Part shown: in pieces, positions 16,247 to 24,259 of the stretch
How the letters are laid out: the number at the start of each line of letters is the position of its first letter
Numbering within the stretch: position 1 is the first letter of the stretch
NCBI GenBank assembly: GCA_020722945.1
Contig: DYJV01000035.1
Span: 1-24,325, forward strand
Direction of reading: 5' to 3'
Source: Candidatus Methylomirabilis sp.
GTDB lineage: Bacteria; DYJV01
Length of the DNA stretch: 24,325 nt
Translations under genes and position numbers: made by a program
The notes under the pieces: model-generated
What the model saw: only the letters and a program-made list of their open reading frames with translations
Told to the model about the DNA's origin: nothing
Databases searched by the model: none

Positions 16247-17363
16247 TTTACGTTCTACAAGAGTGATGATTGAAAATGAGATAAGAAAAGCAGATATTAC
16301 AATAAAAAATGGTAAAATATCAAAAATATTAGAGTATAAAACATTGCCATACTGTAAAAATATGGCAAATGCGTTGATTTTACCGGGATTTATAGATCTT
16401 CACTCCGATGCAATCGAAAAAGAGATAGAGCCAAGACCGGGTGCAATTTTCCCTATAGAAGAAGCTATCCTCGATTTAGATAAAAAATTGTCAATTGCAG
16501 GTATTACAACGATGTTTCATGCAGTAGCTTTTGAAACTGTTGTAGGTGGGAAAATCCGTAGTGCGGAGATATCAGAAAAAATAGTAAGAGCAGTAAAATC
16601 TCTCAAAGAGAAACTCTCTACCAACAATATGGTTCATCTCAGATACGATATTGCAGCTACTGAATCTTTTAATACTGTTAAAAATTTAATAGAAGAGGGT
16701 TATGTAGACCTATTCTCTTTAATGGATCATTCCCCCGGACAGGGGCAGTTTAAATCTTTTGATAAATGGAAAAAATATTATTCAGGTGCATATAATCTTG
16801 ACGAAAATGAACTCAAAAAATTAAAGGAGAAGAAATTACAGAAAAATGAGGATAATATAGTAGAACTAATTAAGACAGCAAAAGCTCACCAAATCAAAAT
16901 TGCTTCCCATGATGATGATACAGTGGAAAAGGTTGATATTATAAAAAAATATGGTATTACAATCTCTGAATTTCCTCTATCTGTTGAAGTAGCTGAAAAA
17001 GCAAAAGAGTATGGGATAATGACCGGAATGGGGGCGCCTAATGTTGTCAGAAATGGAAGTCAATGTGGGAATATATCTGCAAAAGAGTTGATAAAAAGGG
17101 GGCTATGTGATTATCTCTGTTCAGATTATCATCCAAATTCAATGTTAAAAGCAGTTTATACAATTAATAGAGATTTAGGTATCCCAATCGAAGAGGCTTT
17201 CCAAATAATAACCTCTAACCCGTCAAAAGCTGCAGGTCTTTCAGAGTATGGTGAGATAAAAGAGGGTAAAAAAGGTGATATTGTGGCTGTCCATGATAGC
17301 AATATCTACCCTGAAATCATCTTAACAATATGTAACGGTAAAATAGTATATAGCAAAAGCTAA
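16236..17363 (+). CDS. phnM: Alpha-D-ribose 1-methylphosphonate 5-triphosphate diphosphatase PhnM
   Basis: PhnM is a metal-dependent amidohydrolase-superfamily enzyme that removes pyrophosphate from the ribose 1-phosphonate 5-triphosphate, making the substrate of PhnJ. The ATG at 16236 is preferred over the ATG at 16224: AGGAG (16227-16231) lies 4 nt upstream of the former, while the earlier one has no ribosome site. This gives 375 residues (E. coli 378). Metal-site motifs are GFIDLHSD (51-58, replacing the usual HxH by HSD as in PhnM), a conserved HLRYD, ASHDDDT (223-229) and CSDYHP (295-300). It overlaps phnL by 11 bp and leads into phnN with a 10-nt gap. Confidence 0.95.
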   Translation: MQINLRSTRVMIENEIRKADITIKNGKISKILEYKTLPYCKNMANALILPGFIDLHSDAIEKEIEPRPGAIFPIEEAILDLDKKLSIAGITTMFHAVAFETVVGGKIRSAEISEKIVRAVKSLKEKLSTNNMVHLRYDIAATESFNTVKNLIEEGYVDLFSLMDHSPGQGQFKSFDKWKKYYSGAYNLDENELKKLKEKKLQKNEDNIVELIKTAKAHQIKIASHDDDTVEKVDIIKKYGITISEFPLSVEVAEKAKEYGIMTGMGAPNVVRNGSQCGNISAKELIKRGLCDYLCSDYHPNSMLKAVYTINRDLGIPIEEAFQIITSNPSKAAGLSEYGEIKEGKKGDIVAVHDSNIYPEIILTICNGKIVYSKS

Positions 17364-17373
17364 CCTTGATAAA

Positions 17374-17901
17374 ATGGATAAAAAATTTTTTCTCATAACA
17401 GGTCCAAGTGGCTCTGGCAAAGACACATTAATCAAAATTGCAAGACAATCGTTAGAACATAATGAAAATTTTCTATTCATCAAGAGGTATATTACGAGAA
17501 AACCTGATACAAATGAAGAAAACTACTACTTATCAAAAAGTGCCTTTAAAATTCTTGAAAAAAATAATTTTTTCTTTACTACATGGTCAATTTATAATAA
17601 TTTTTACGGTATAAGTCTTGAAGATATATCAGAAAAGAGTAAAAATATTATTATTTCAGTATCAAGGGATAAAATTGGAGAATTTGAGGAGAAATTTAGC
17701 AATGTTACAACCATCTATATAACATCTACTCTCGCCAAAATAGAAACAAGACTTCAAACGCGAGCAAGAGAAGATAAAGAGTTGATAAAGGATCGCCTGA
17801 GCAGATTTGATATTATTCCTAATGCAAAAAATCTTAAAACTATATTCAATGATGAATTGATAAGCTCATCTGAGGAACTGATAAAAATATTAAATAGTTA
17901 A
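17374..17901 (+). CDS. phnN: Ribose 1,5-bisphosphate phosphokinase PhnN
   Basis: PhnN phosphorylates ribose 1,5-bisphosphate to PRPP, returning the ribose carrier of the C-P lyase pathway to nucleotide synthesis. The product has 175 residues, close to the E. coli enzyme (185). The P-loop GPSGSGKDT is at 10-18, and the family resembles guanylate kinases; the RYITRKPD segment and the HGW-like position, here YNNFYGIS, correspond to the nucleotide-monophosphate kinase layout. The ribosome site before the ATG is weak. It is the last gene of the phn cluster, with no clear terminator after it. No phnP (the cyclic phosphodiesterase that makes its substrate) is found here. Confidence 0.85.
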   Translation: MDKKFFLITGPSGSGKDTLIKIARQSLEHNENFLFIKRYITRKPDTNEENYYLSKSAFKILEKNNFFFTTWSIYNNFYGISLEDISEKSKNIIISVSRDKIGEFEEKFSNVTTIYITSTLAKIETRLQTRAREDKELIKDRLSRFDIIPNAKNLKTIFNDELISSSEELIKILNS

Positions 17902-18066
17902 AATAATTAATAACAACTAAAATTACTACTATAGCTCCTTACTCAAATAACATCAGTAATCAACAAAGATGCAAAACAATCCATCACTTCAATTATATTT
18001 CATTTGAACCTTTTAAAATCAATTTTTTACATATATTGAAAAAAGATTAACACATTTATAAAACAC

Positions 18067-18117
18067 TTGACTTTGAAATCATTTTAAAATATGTATACTG
18101 TATACAATACAAAATTT
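18067..18117 (+). promoter_or_regulatory. por operon promoter with tandem TGTATAC operator-like repeats
   Basis: TTGACT (18067-18072) and TTGAAA (18073-18078) are candidate -35 boxes; TATACT (18094-18099) lies 15 nt after the second. Two units, TGTATAC (18092-18098) and TGTATACA (18099-18106), sit head to tail at the -10/start region, followed by ATACAAAATTT (18107-18117). The same palindromic core and the same 11-mer occur at the GntR promoter (4761-4777). The porC ATG follows at 18135 behind AAGGGG. The exact -35/-10 pair is uncertain. Confidence 0.55.
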
Positions 18118-18134
18118 AATTAAGGGGTTTATAG

Positions 18135-18686
18135 ATGATTGAAATAAGATTTCATGGAAGGGGTGGACAGGGTGCTGTTACTTCAGCAGAGGTTCTTGCT
18201 ACTGCTGCAATCAACAGTGGGAAATTTGCCCAAGCATTTCCAAGTTTTGGGCCAGAGAGAAGGGGCGCCCCGGTTATTGCATTTTCAAGAATTGCAGACC
18301 ATAAAATCCTTAACAGAACCAAAATTTACAATCCAGACATCGTAATAGTTCTTGATCCCTCTATAATGAAAATCGTTGATGTAACATCAGGCATTAATGA
18401 CAATGGCGTTGTTGTCGCCAATACAAAGCTTTCACCTGAAGAGATGAAAGCAATTTTTAAAAAAAGCAATATACGATGTGCTACTGTTAATGCCACCAAG
18501 ATAGCTCTCGATATACTCAAAAGACCTATTACCAACATTGTTATGCTTGGTGCACTCCTAAAAGCAAATAATGTGGTTGATATGGAGTATTTTTTAGAAC
18601 CTCTTGAAGCACGCTTCGGTAAAATTGCTGCTAAAAATATGGAAGCATGCAAAAAAGCATTTGAAGAAGTAAAAATATCAAATTAA
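18135..18686 (+). CDS. porC: Pyruvate:ferredoxin oxidoreductase gamma subunit
   Basis: This is the gamma subunit of a four-subunit 2-oxoacid:ferredoxin oxidoreductase, which oxidises pyruvate plus CoA to acetyl-CoA and CO2 with reduction of ferredoxin (or the reverse in CO2 fixation). It has 183 residues, the usual size. The GRGGQG motif (8-13) and [19 protein letters not shown] are diagnostic of the gamma domain. The VVVLDPS-like segment reads IVVLDPS in other family members and IVIVLDPS here. It heads a seven-gene operon, and its ribosome site AAGGGG (18122-18127) is well placed. Assignment to pyruvate rather than 2-oxoisovalerate rests on the porA and porB sequences. Confidence 0.92.
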
Positions 18687-18711
18687 AATAAAGAGAATAA
18701 AGGAGTAAAAA

Positions 18712-19014
18712 TTGAAGTGGCCAGTTAAAAATATTCAAGATATAAAATGGCAAGATCTCGAACTGGGAATGACAATTACTGAGCCTGGTAGTTCAAGATT
18801 TTACAAAACCGGAGATTGGAGAACATTCAAGCCTGTTGTTGACAAATCAAAATGTATAAAGTGTGGTTTATGCTATATATTTTGTCCAGATGCAGCTATT
18901 TACGAGGATAATGAGGGTTTTTTTGTTGCAAATCTCGACTACTGTAAAGGTTGCGGAATATGTGCTAAAGAGTGTTATGTCCAATGTATCACAATGGTTG
19001 AGGAGGAGGTATAA
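18712..19014 (+). CDS. porD: Pyruvate:ferredoxin oxidoreductase delta subunit (2x[4Fe-4S])
   Basis: This is a 100-residue ferredoxin-like delta subunit carrying electrons from the catalytic subunits to the external acceptor. Two 4Fe-4S binding sets are visible: C48, C51, C54, C58 and C78, C81, C84, C88. The second set ends CYVQC instead of the usual CP, with an extra cysteine (C92). The N-terminal part up to TGDWRTFKPVVD is typical of PorD. The start codon is TTG (18712), supported by AGGAG (18701-18705) six nt upstream and by the absence of a better in-frame ATG. It overlaps porA by one base. Confidence 0.92.
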   Translation: MKWPVKNIQDIKWQDLELGMTITEPGSSRFYKTGDWRTFKPVVDKSKCIKCGLCYIFCPDAAIYEDNEGFFVANLDYCKGCGICAKECYVQCITMVEEEV

Positions 19015-20192
19015 TGTCTAAAAGAGTAGGGATAGAGGTTTCATTAGGTGTAAGTGAAGCTGTAAAACTTTCAAATAGCGATTGCATTGCAGCATATCCG
19101 ATAACTCCTCAAACTCATATTGTTGAGCATCTTTCCGAAATAGTTGCTAATGGTGAGCTTGACGCAGAATTTATTCCGGTAGAATCTGAACATTCAGCAA
19201 TGAGCGTATGTTGTGGTTGTTCAGCTGCTGGTGCAAGGACTTATACTGCTACAAGTTCACAAGGTTTGGTCCTTATGAGTGAAATAGTCCATATAGTTCC
19301 TTCATTGAGGTTACCCATAGTGATGACCCTTGCAGACAGGTCTATTTCAGGACCTATCAGTATATGGAATGACCATACAGATGCAATGAGTATCCGTGAT
19401 TGCGGATGGATACAGTTTTTTGCTGAAAATGGTCAGGAATCATTCGATGCACATCTTCAGGCTTTCAAAATAGCAGAAGATAAAAGAGTTCTTCTTCCTG
19501 TAATGGTTCATATGGACGGCTTTATACTTACCCATATGATAGAGCCTATAGAGTTTCTTGACCAGAGTGAAGTTGACAAATTTTTACCCAAAAATTATGA
19601 ACCTATTATGCAGCTTAATCCTGAGAAGCCATTTACAATGGGGGCAGTAGGTATTCCCGAAATTTATACAGAAGCCAAAAAAGTCAACGATTACATACTT
19701 CAAGAATCAAAAAAAGTTATTCTTGAGGTATGGAAAGATTTTGGTGATAAATTTGGGAGATACTTCAATCCAATAGAATCCTACAAAACAGAAGATGCAG
19801 ATATAGTGCTAATCACAATGGGGAGTTTTGGTGAAATAGCTGCACTTGCTATTGATGAGCTAAGAAAAGAGGGTGAAAAAGCAGGTCTTGTAAAGATAAG
19901 ACTTTGGAGACCTTTCCCATATCAAGAGTTTTACAACGCTATCCAAAATGTAAAAGGTATCGGCGTTATTGATAGAGCAATCACTTATGGGACAGAGGGT
20001 GGTCCTGTTGGAATAGAAATAAGAAGCTCCCTTTATGATATGCCAAATAAACCTGTTGTTACAGATTTCATTGCAGGTCTTGCAGGCAGGGATGTTAAGA
20101 TAAATGATTTCAAACAGATGTATTACAAAACAAAAGAAGCCGTTAAACAAGGCAAAGCACTTCCTTATCAATTTATAGGAGTAAGAGGCTAA
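19014..20192 (+). CDS. porA: Pyruvate:ferredoxin oxidoreductase alpha subunit
   Basis: This is the alpha subunit containing the pyrimidine-binding part of the thiamine diphosphate site. It has 392 residues. The motif AAYPITPQTHIVEHL near residue 26 and VESEHSAMS near 56 (Glu being the thiamine-activating residue) are diagnostic, followed by ARTYTATSSQGL and WNDHTDAMS. The C-terminal domain (about 250-390) has the transketolase-C layout, with the ITMGSFGEIAA segment. The stop/start overlap with porD and porB implies tight coupling. Compared with 2-oxoglutarate enzymes, YPITPQT and the separate gamma and delta genes favour pyruvate, but related 2-oxo acids cannot be excluded. Confidence 0.92.
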   Translation: MSKRVGIEVSLGVSEAVKLSNSDCIAAYPITPQTHIVEHLSEIVANGELDAEFIPVESEHSAMSVCCGCSAAGARTYTATSSQGLVLMSEIVHIVPSLRLPIVMTLADRSISGPISIWNDHTDAMSIRDCGWIQFFAENGQESFDAHLQAFKIAEDKRVLLPVMVHMDGFILTHMIEPIEFLDQSEVDKFLPKNYEPIMQLNPEKPFTMGAVGIPEIYTEAKKVNDYILQESKKVILEVWKDFGDKFGRYFNPIESYKTEDADIVLITMGSFGEIAALAIDELRKEGEKAGLVKIRLWRPFPYQEFYNAIQNVKGIGVIDRAITYGTEGGPVGIEIRSSLYDMPNKPVVTDFIAGLAGRDVKINDFKQMYYKTKEAVKQGKALPYQFIGVRG

Positions 20193-21118
20193 TGGAAAAA
20201 TACAATATATATTCAGCTAAATTATTACCCAAATGGGAAATTTTATCTCAAGGACACAGAGCATGTCAAGGGTGTGGAGAGCTCCTCGCTGTGCGACAGG
20301 TTTGCAAAGCAATTGGTCCTGATATGATTATTGCTAATGCAACAGGTTGCCTCGAAATTGTTACTTCATCTTTTCCTGACACTGCATGGACTGTCCCATG
20401 GATGCATGTTGCTTTCGAAAATGCTGCGGCTGTTGCAAGTGGAATAGAATCAGCAATTAAAGTCCTAAAAAGGAAAGGGCGATACCCTACAGACAGAGAA
20501 ATTAAAATTCTTGCCTTTGCTGGTGATGGGGGGACTGCAGATATAGGTCTTCAAGCATTAAGTGGTGCTCTTGAAAGAGGACACGATTTTATGTATGTCT
20601 GTTATGACAATGAAGCTTATATGAATACAGGTATCCAGCGTTCAAGCTCTACCCCTTTCTGTGCAAGCACTACTACTTCTCCTGCTGGCAAAAATAGTAG
20701 AGGTCAACGGACAAACAAAAAAAATATCCCTGAAATTGCTGTTGCTCACAATATCCCTTACGTTGCAACCGCTTGTCCATCATACCCTTTTGATCTTATG
20801 GCAAAAGCCAAAAAGGGAGCTGATATGAAAGGTGCCGCATATTTACATATATTTGCTCCATGTCCTACTGGTTGGAGGACATTACCTGATGACACCGTAG
20901 ATATAGGGAGAATTGCTGTTGAAACAGGCATTTTTCCACTTTATGAAGTTGTGAACGGAGATTACAAAATGACCTATACTCCACAAGAGTTACTACCTGT
21001 CAAAGATTACCTCAAAGGCCAAGGGAGATACCGACACCTTACAGAGCAGGATATAGAAGAGATTCAACAAATGGTCAAGAACAACTATAGCAAACTGCTC
21101 AAAAAATGCACTTTATAA
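20192..21118 (+). CDS. porB: Pyruvate:ferredoxin oxidoreductase beta subunit (ThDP, 4Fe-4S)
   Basis: This is the beta subunit binding thiamine diphosphate and the proximal 4Fe-4S cluster. It has 308 residues. Cluster ligands are C25, C28, C53 and C224, in the RACQGCGE, TGCLE and APCPTGW contexts. The ThDP/Mg motif is GDGGTADIG (111-119) with the Asn/Thr end in NEAYMNTG (140-147). WTVPWMHVAFENAAA and RSSSTPF match PorB rather than KorB. It overlaps porA by one base. A short gap with AAAGGAG leads to the nuoE-like gene, showing that the oxidoreductase and diaphorase genes form one transcription unit. Confidence 0.93.
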   Translation: MEKYNIYSAKLLPKWEILSQGHRACQGCGELLAVRQVCKAIGPDMIIANATGCLEIVTSSFPDTAWTVPWMHVAFENAAAVASGIESAIKVLKRKGRYPTDREIKILAFAGDGGTADIGLQALSGALERGHDFMYVCYDNEAYMNTGIQRSSSTPFCASTTTSPAGKNSRGQRTNKKNIPEIAVAHNIPYVATACPSYPFDLMAKAKKGADMKGAAYLHIFAPCPTGWRTLPDDTVDIGRIAVETGIFPLYEVVNGDYKMTYTPQELLPVKDYLKGQGRYRHLTEQDIEEIQQMVKNNYSKLLKKCTL

Positions 21119-21130
21119 AGGAGTTAATAA

Positions 21131-21577
21131 ATGGAATATATTGACAAGATATTATCCAATTACAATAATGACAAATCTTACCTTATCTCTATACTTCAAG
21201 ATATGCAGGATAATGCTGGTTATCTCAAAAAAGAAGATCTTCTGGAGCTTGCTAAAAAACTTGATCTACCTATTATAGATGTTTATAGGGTTGCTTCATT
21301 TTTTAGAGCTTTCAGCCTTACTCCAAGAGGGAAAAACATTATTCAGATATGTCTTGGGACAGCCTGCCATGTCAGGGGTGGAGATAAAGTCCTTGATGAA
21401 TTTGAGAGAAACCTCAAAATTCAACCATCATCTACAACAAAAGATGGCAAATTTACACTTGAGACCGTTAACTGTCTCGGTGCGTGTGCTCTTGGTCCTG
21501 TAGTAGTTGTAAACAGCAAATATTACGGAAATGTAATCCCAAAAGATGTTCCTGAAATACTTGCAAAATATGAATAA
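21131..21577 (+). CDS. NuoE-like [2Fe-2S] subunit of a diaphorase module
   Basis: This is a thioredoxin-fold 2Fe-2S subunit of the NuoE/HndA/HydC family. It has 148 residues. An N-terminal helical bundle (about 1-65) is followed by the cluster site C74-x4-C79 (CLGTACHVRGG) and C115-x3-C119 (CLGACALGP). It normally pairs with the NuoF-like subunit near FMN. The ribosome site is AAAGGAG. In the operon it lies between porB and the NuoF-like gene, not in a nuoA-N cluster, so it belongs to a soluble NAD(H)-reactive complex rather than to complex I. Confidence 0.92.
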   Translation: MEYIDKILSNYNNDKSYLISILQDMQDNAGYLKKEDLLELAKKLDLPIIDVYRVASFFRAFSLTPRGKNIIQICLGTACHVRGGDKVLDEFERNLKIQPSSTTKDGKFTLETVNCLGACALGPVVVVNSKYYGNVIPKDVPEILAKYE

Positions 21578-21595
21578 GATTATGAGGTGCCTACA

Positions 21596-23449
21596 ATGAA
21601 ATTTAACTCTACAAAAGATTTTCAAATTTATACCACAAAATTAAAAGAGTCAAATAAAAGTAAAGAGAAGATAACTATTACTGTCTGTTCAGGGACTGGA
21701 TGTCAAGCTCATGGAAGTTCTGAAGTTATCTCTGCTCTTAAAGATAAGATAACTTCCAAAAATCTCTCTCAAAAAGTAGAGCTTAAAGCCACTGGTTGCC
21801 ACGGATTTTGTGAGAGAGGTCCTCTTTTTGTTATCCACCCGCAAGGTGTATTTTACGAAAGAGTAAAAGTCGATATGCTTGATGAGATATTAGATGAAAC
21901 TATTATCAACGGGAAAGTAATCGAGAAATTTTTATACAAAGACCCTTCCACCAAAGATAAAATTACTCTTGAAAAAGATATCCGATTTTACTCATTGCAG
22001 GAGAGAATTTTACTTAAAAACAACAGTTTTATAGAGCCTGACAAAATTGATGACTACTTTTTGGTTGATGGCTATACTGCTCTATGCAAAGTCCTTCAGA
22101 ATATGTCACCTACCCATATAATTGATGAAATAAAGAAATCTGGTCTCAGAGGCAGGGGTGGTGGAGGCTTCCCTACTGGAGTTAAATGGGAATCAAGCCA
22201 AAAAATCAAAAGTAACAAAAAATATATCATTTGCAACGCTGATGAAGGTGATCCCGGTGCATATATGGATAGAAGTCTCCTTGAAGGGAATCCTCATCTT
22301 GTCATTGAGGGGATGCTTATTGGTGCGTATGCTGTTGGTGCTGATGAAGGTTTTGTATATGTCAGACACGAATATCCTCTGGCAGTCAAGAATCTTACTA
22401 CTGCTATCAAACAAGCTGAAGAGAGAGGCTTGCTTGGTCAAAACATACTTGGAACAGGGTTTAATTTTAAACTCCACGTAAGCCGAGGTGGTGGAGCATT
22501 TGTGTGTGGAGAATCTTCAGCACTCATTGCTTCAATCGAGGGTAAAGCTGGAGAACCTCGTGCCAAACATATACATATGTCAGAAAGAGGTTTATGGGAC
22601 AAACCGACTGTCCTTAATAATGTGGAAACATGGGGGAATATCCCTTTTATAATCAACAATGGAGCAGATTGGTTTTCCAAAATAGGGACAGAGGGTAGCA
22701 AAGGCACAAAAATATTCTCGCTTGTTGGAAAAGTCAATAATACTGGATTAGTCGAAGTCCCTATGGGAGTTACATTAAGGCATATAATTTTTGATCTTGG
22801 TGGAGGTATATTAAACAAGAGAAAATTTAAAGCTGTCCAGACAGGTGGTCCCTCTGGTGGCTGTATCCCTGAATCTTTACTTGATACAAAAGTTGATTTT
22901 GACGAGCTTATAAAAGTTGGCTCTATGATGGGTTCTGGTGGAATGATTGTTATGGATGAAAGAACTTGTATGGTTGATGTTGCCAAATATTTTCTCAACT
23001 TCCTAAAAGATGAATCTTGCGGTAAATGCACTACATGTAGAGAAGGCATCAAAAGAATGCACGAAATTCTTCAGAAAATCACAAATGGTGAAGGGGAAGA
23101 GGGTGATATAGAACTGCTTGAAAATATTGCTGAAGTTGTAAAAGAGGCTTCTCTGTGCGGACTTGGAAAGACAGCACCTAATCCAGTTTTAAGCACCCTT
23201 AGATATTTTAAGGATGAGTATCTCGCACATATCAGAGACCACAAATGTCCAGCAGGAGTTTGTAAAAACCTCACAACATTCAAAATAGATGAAGATAAGT
23301 GTGTAGGCTGCCAAGCTTGCTACAAAAATTGCCCAGTTGAAGCAATTAGTGGAAGCAAAAAAGAGCCTCACAAAATTGATCAGAGTAAATGTATTAAATG
23401 TGGGATATGTTATGATAGCTGTAAATTTGATGCTGTTAAAATAAATTAA
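21596..23449 (+). CDS. NuoF-like NADH-binding subunit with extra Fe-S domains (HydB/HndC type)
   Basis: This is an NAD(H)/FMN-binding flavoprotein subunit of 617 residues from the ATG at 21596. That start has GAGGTG 6 nt upstream, while the GTG at 21587 lies inside this site. Domains in order: an N-terminal thioredoxin-like 2Fe-2S (C31, C36, C68, C72); the FMN/NADH core with GRGGGGFP (186-193), CNADEGDPGAY and RGGGAFVCGE; the 4Fe-4S site CGKCTTC with C521; a CPAGVC motif (551-556); and a C-terminal 2x[4Fe-4S] ferredoxin (C569, 572, 575, 579 and C599, 602, 605, 609). This layout is that of HydB/HndC/BfuB, not of plain complex I NuoF. Such subunits can couple NAD(H) to ferredoxin; here no hydrogenase is encoded beside it. 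Confidence 0.93.
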   Translation: MKFNSTKDFQIYTTKLKESNKSKEKITITVCSGTGCQAHGSSEVISALKDKITSKNLSQKVELKATGCHGFCERGPLFVIHPQGVFYERVKVDMLDEILDETIINGKVIEKFLYKDPSTKDKITLEKDIRFYSLQERILLKNNSFIEPDKIDDYFLVDGYTALCKVLQNMSPTHIIDEIKKSGLRGRGGGGFPTGVKWESSQKIKSNKKYIICNADEGDPGAYMDRSLLEGNPHLVIEGMLIGAYAVGADEGFVYVRHEYPLAVKNLTTAIKQAEERGLLGQNILGTGFNFKLHVSRGGGAFVCGESSALIASIEGKAGEPRAKHIHMSERGLWDKPTVLNNVETWGNIPFIINNGADWFSKIGTEGSKGTKIFSLVGKVNNTGLVEVPMGVTLRHIIFDLGGGILNKRKFKAVQTGGPSGGCIPESLLDTKVDFDELIKVGSMMGSGGMIVMDERTCMVDVAKYFLNFLKDESCGKCTTCREGIKRMHEILQKITNGEGEEGDIELLENIAEVVKEASLCGLGKTAPNPVLSTLRYFKDEYLAHIRDHKCPAGVCKNLTTFKIDEDKCVGCQACYKNCPVEAISGSKKEPHKIDQSKCIKCGICYDSCKFDAVKIN

Positions 23450-23461
23450 GAGGAGCAATTT

Positions 23462-24151
23462 ATGGTTAAGCTTAAAATAAACGGTAAAATTATAGAGGTC
23501 AAAGAAGAGACAACTATATTGGAAGCTGCATCCAAATTAGGGATACAAATTCCTACACTTTGCAACCACGAAGCATTGTCACCTTACGGATCTTGCAGAT
23601 TATGTATTGTAGAGGTAAAAAGAGGTGGTAGAAGTGAAATTACAACCTCCTGTAATTACCTTATCACAAAGGAGATAGAGGTCCAAACCAACAGTGAAAA
23701 AATTATAAAATATAGACAAATGATAATACAGCTTCTACTTGGAAGATGCCCGGACAACCCCAAATTACTCGAATTAGCCAAATCTTTGGGTGTTACCTCC
23801 CCCATATTCCAAGCCGATCCTTATGACGATTGCATCTTATGTGGCAGATGTGTCAGAGCGTGCAGTGAGGTTGTCAAGGTAAATGCTATTACCTTTGCCG
23901 GCAGAGGTGTATCAAGGAGAGTAGAACCACCTTTTGGTGATTACAACGATCTCTGCATTGCTTGTGGAGCCTGTGCTTTTGTCTGCCCAACAGGAGCAGT
24001 TCAGGTTCAATTTGATGGGACAAATAAAATTATTGATAAATGGGAGAAAGTTACCCCTATTGTTGAAGTTAAAAATTCTGGTCAACATTATATGACAGAA
24101 GCTCAGATAAATTACTTCAAAAATTCATTTAACTTTACACCAAACAACTAA
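23462..24151 (+). CDS. Short NuoG/HydA-like ferredoxin subunit (2Fe-2S plus 2x4Fe-4S), no catalytic domain
   Basis: This is a 229-residue electron-transfer subunit. The plant-type 2Fe-2S site is C34, C45, C48, C64. Then comes a linker (LLLGRCPDNPKLLELAKSLGV region, 91-111) where NuoG and HydA normally have a His-Cys 4Fe-4S site; only C96 is present, so that cluster is probably absent. Two 4Fe-4S sites follow: C124, C127, C130, C134 and C165, C168, C171, C175. The protein stops about 50 residues later, with neither an H-cluster (hydrogenase) nor a molybdopterin domain. The start has AGGAG. It is the last gene of the operon and is followed by a rho-independent terminator. It probably bridges the NuoEF-like pair and the pyruvate oxidoreductase, either directly or through ferredoxin. 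Confidence 0.88.
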   Translation: MVKLKINGKIIEVKEETTILEAASKLGIQIPTLCNHEALSPYGSCRLCIVEVKRGGRSEITTSCNYLITKEIEVQTNSEKIIKYRQMIIQLLLGRCPDNPKLLELAKSLGVTSPIFQADPYDDCILCGRCVRACSEVVKVNAITFAGRGVSRRVEPPFGDYNDLCIACGACAFVCPTGAVQVQFDGTNKIIDKWEKVTPIVEVKNSGQHYMTEAQINYFKNSFNFTPNN

Positions 24152-24164
24152 AAATAATCCAAAC

Positions 24165-24192
24165 AAAAAAGAGGGGTATAGCCCTCTTTTTT
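24165..24192 (+). terminator. Rho-independent terminator of the por-diaphorase operon
   Basis: An A-tract (24165-24170) plus GAGGG (24171-24175) pairs with CCCTC (24182-24186) plus a T-tract (24187-24192) across the 6-nt loop GTATAG. It begins 13 nt after the last stop codon. The A-tract makes it work in both directions. Confidence 0.88.
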
Positions 24193-24221
24193 GTTGCCCT
24201 CTTTTAAAGAGTATCTAATCA

Positions 24222-24259
24222 TTCATATAAAAACATATAAAAATAGATGTTTTTATGAA
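24222..24259. repeat. AT-rich imperfect inverted repeat
   Basis: TTCATATAAAAACAT (24222-24236) faces ATGTTTTTATGAA (24247-24259), the same arm with a two-base AT deletion. It could be a cruciform or operator of the next gene outside the window. A second AT-only dyad, AAAAATTGAATTTTT, lies at 24296-24310. No gene is seen in 24193-24325. Confidence 0.4.

Noticed and set aside
17902-18066. Terminator after phnN
   Set aside because: Only a 6-bp ATTACT/AGTAAT pairing with a long loop and no T-tract was seen; not enough to call.
22438-23052. Long open frame on the minus strand inside the NuoF-like gene (204 codons)
   Set aside because: It is antisense to highly conserved FMN and Fe-S motifs, has no ribosome site, and has a Pro/Ser-rich composition typical of a shadow frame.
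23462-24151. Iron-only hydrogenase subunit (HydA/HndD)
   Set aside because: The protein ends before any H-cluster domain; none of the H-cluster cysteine motifs is present in the window.
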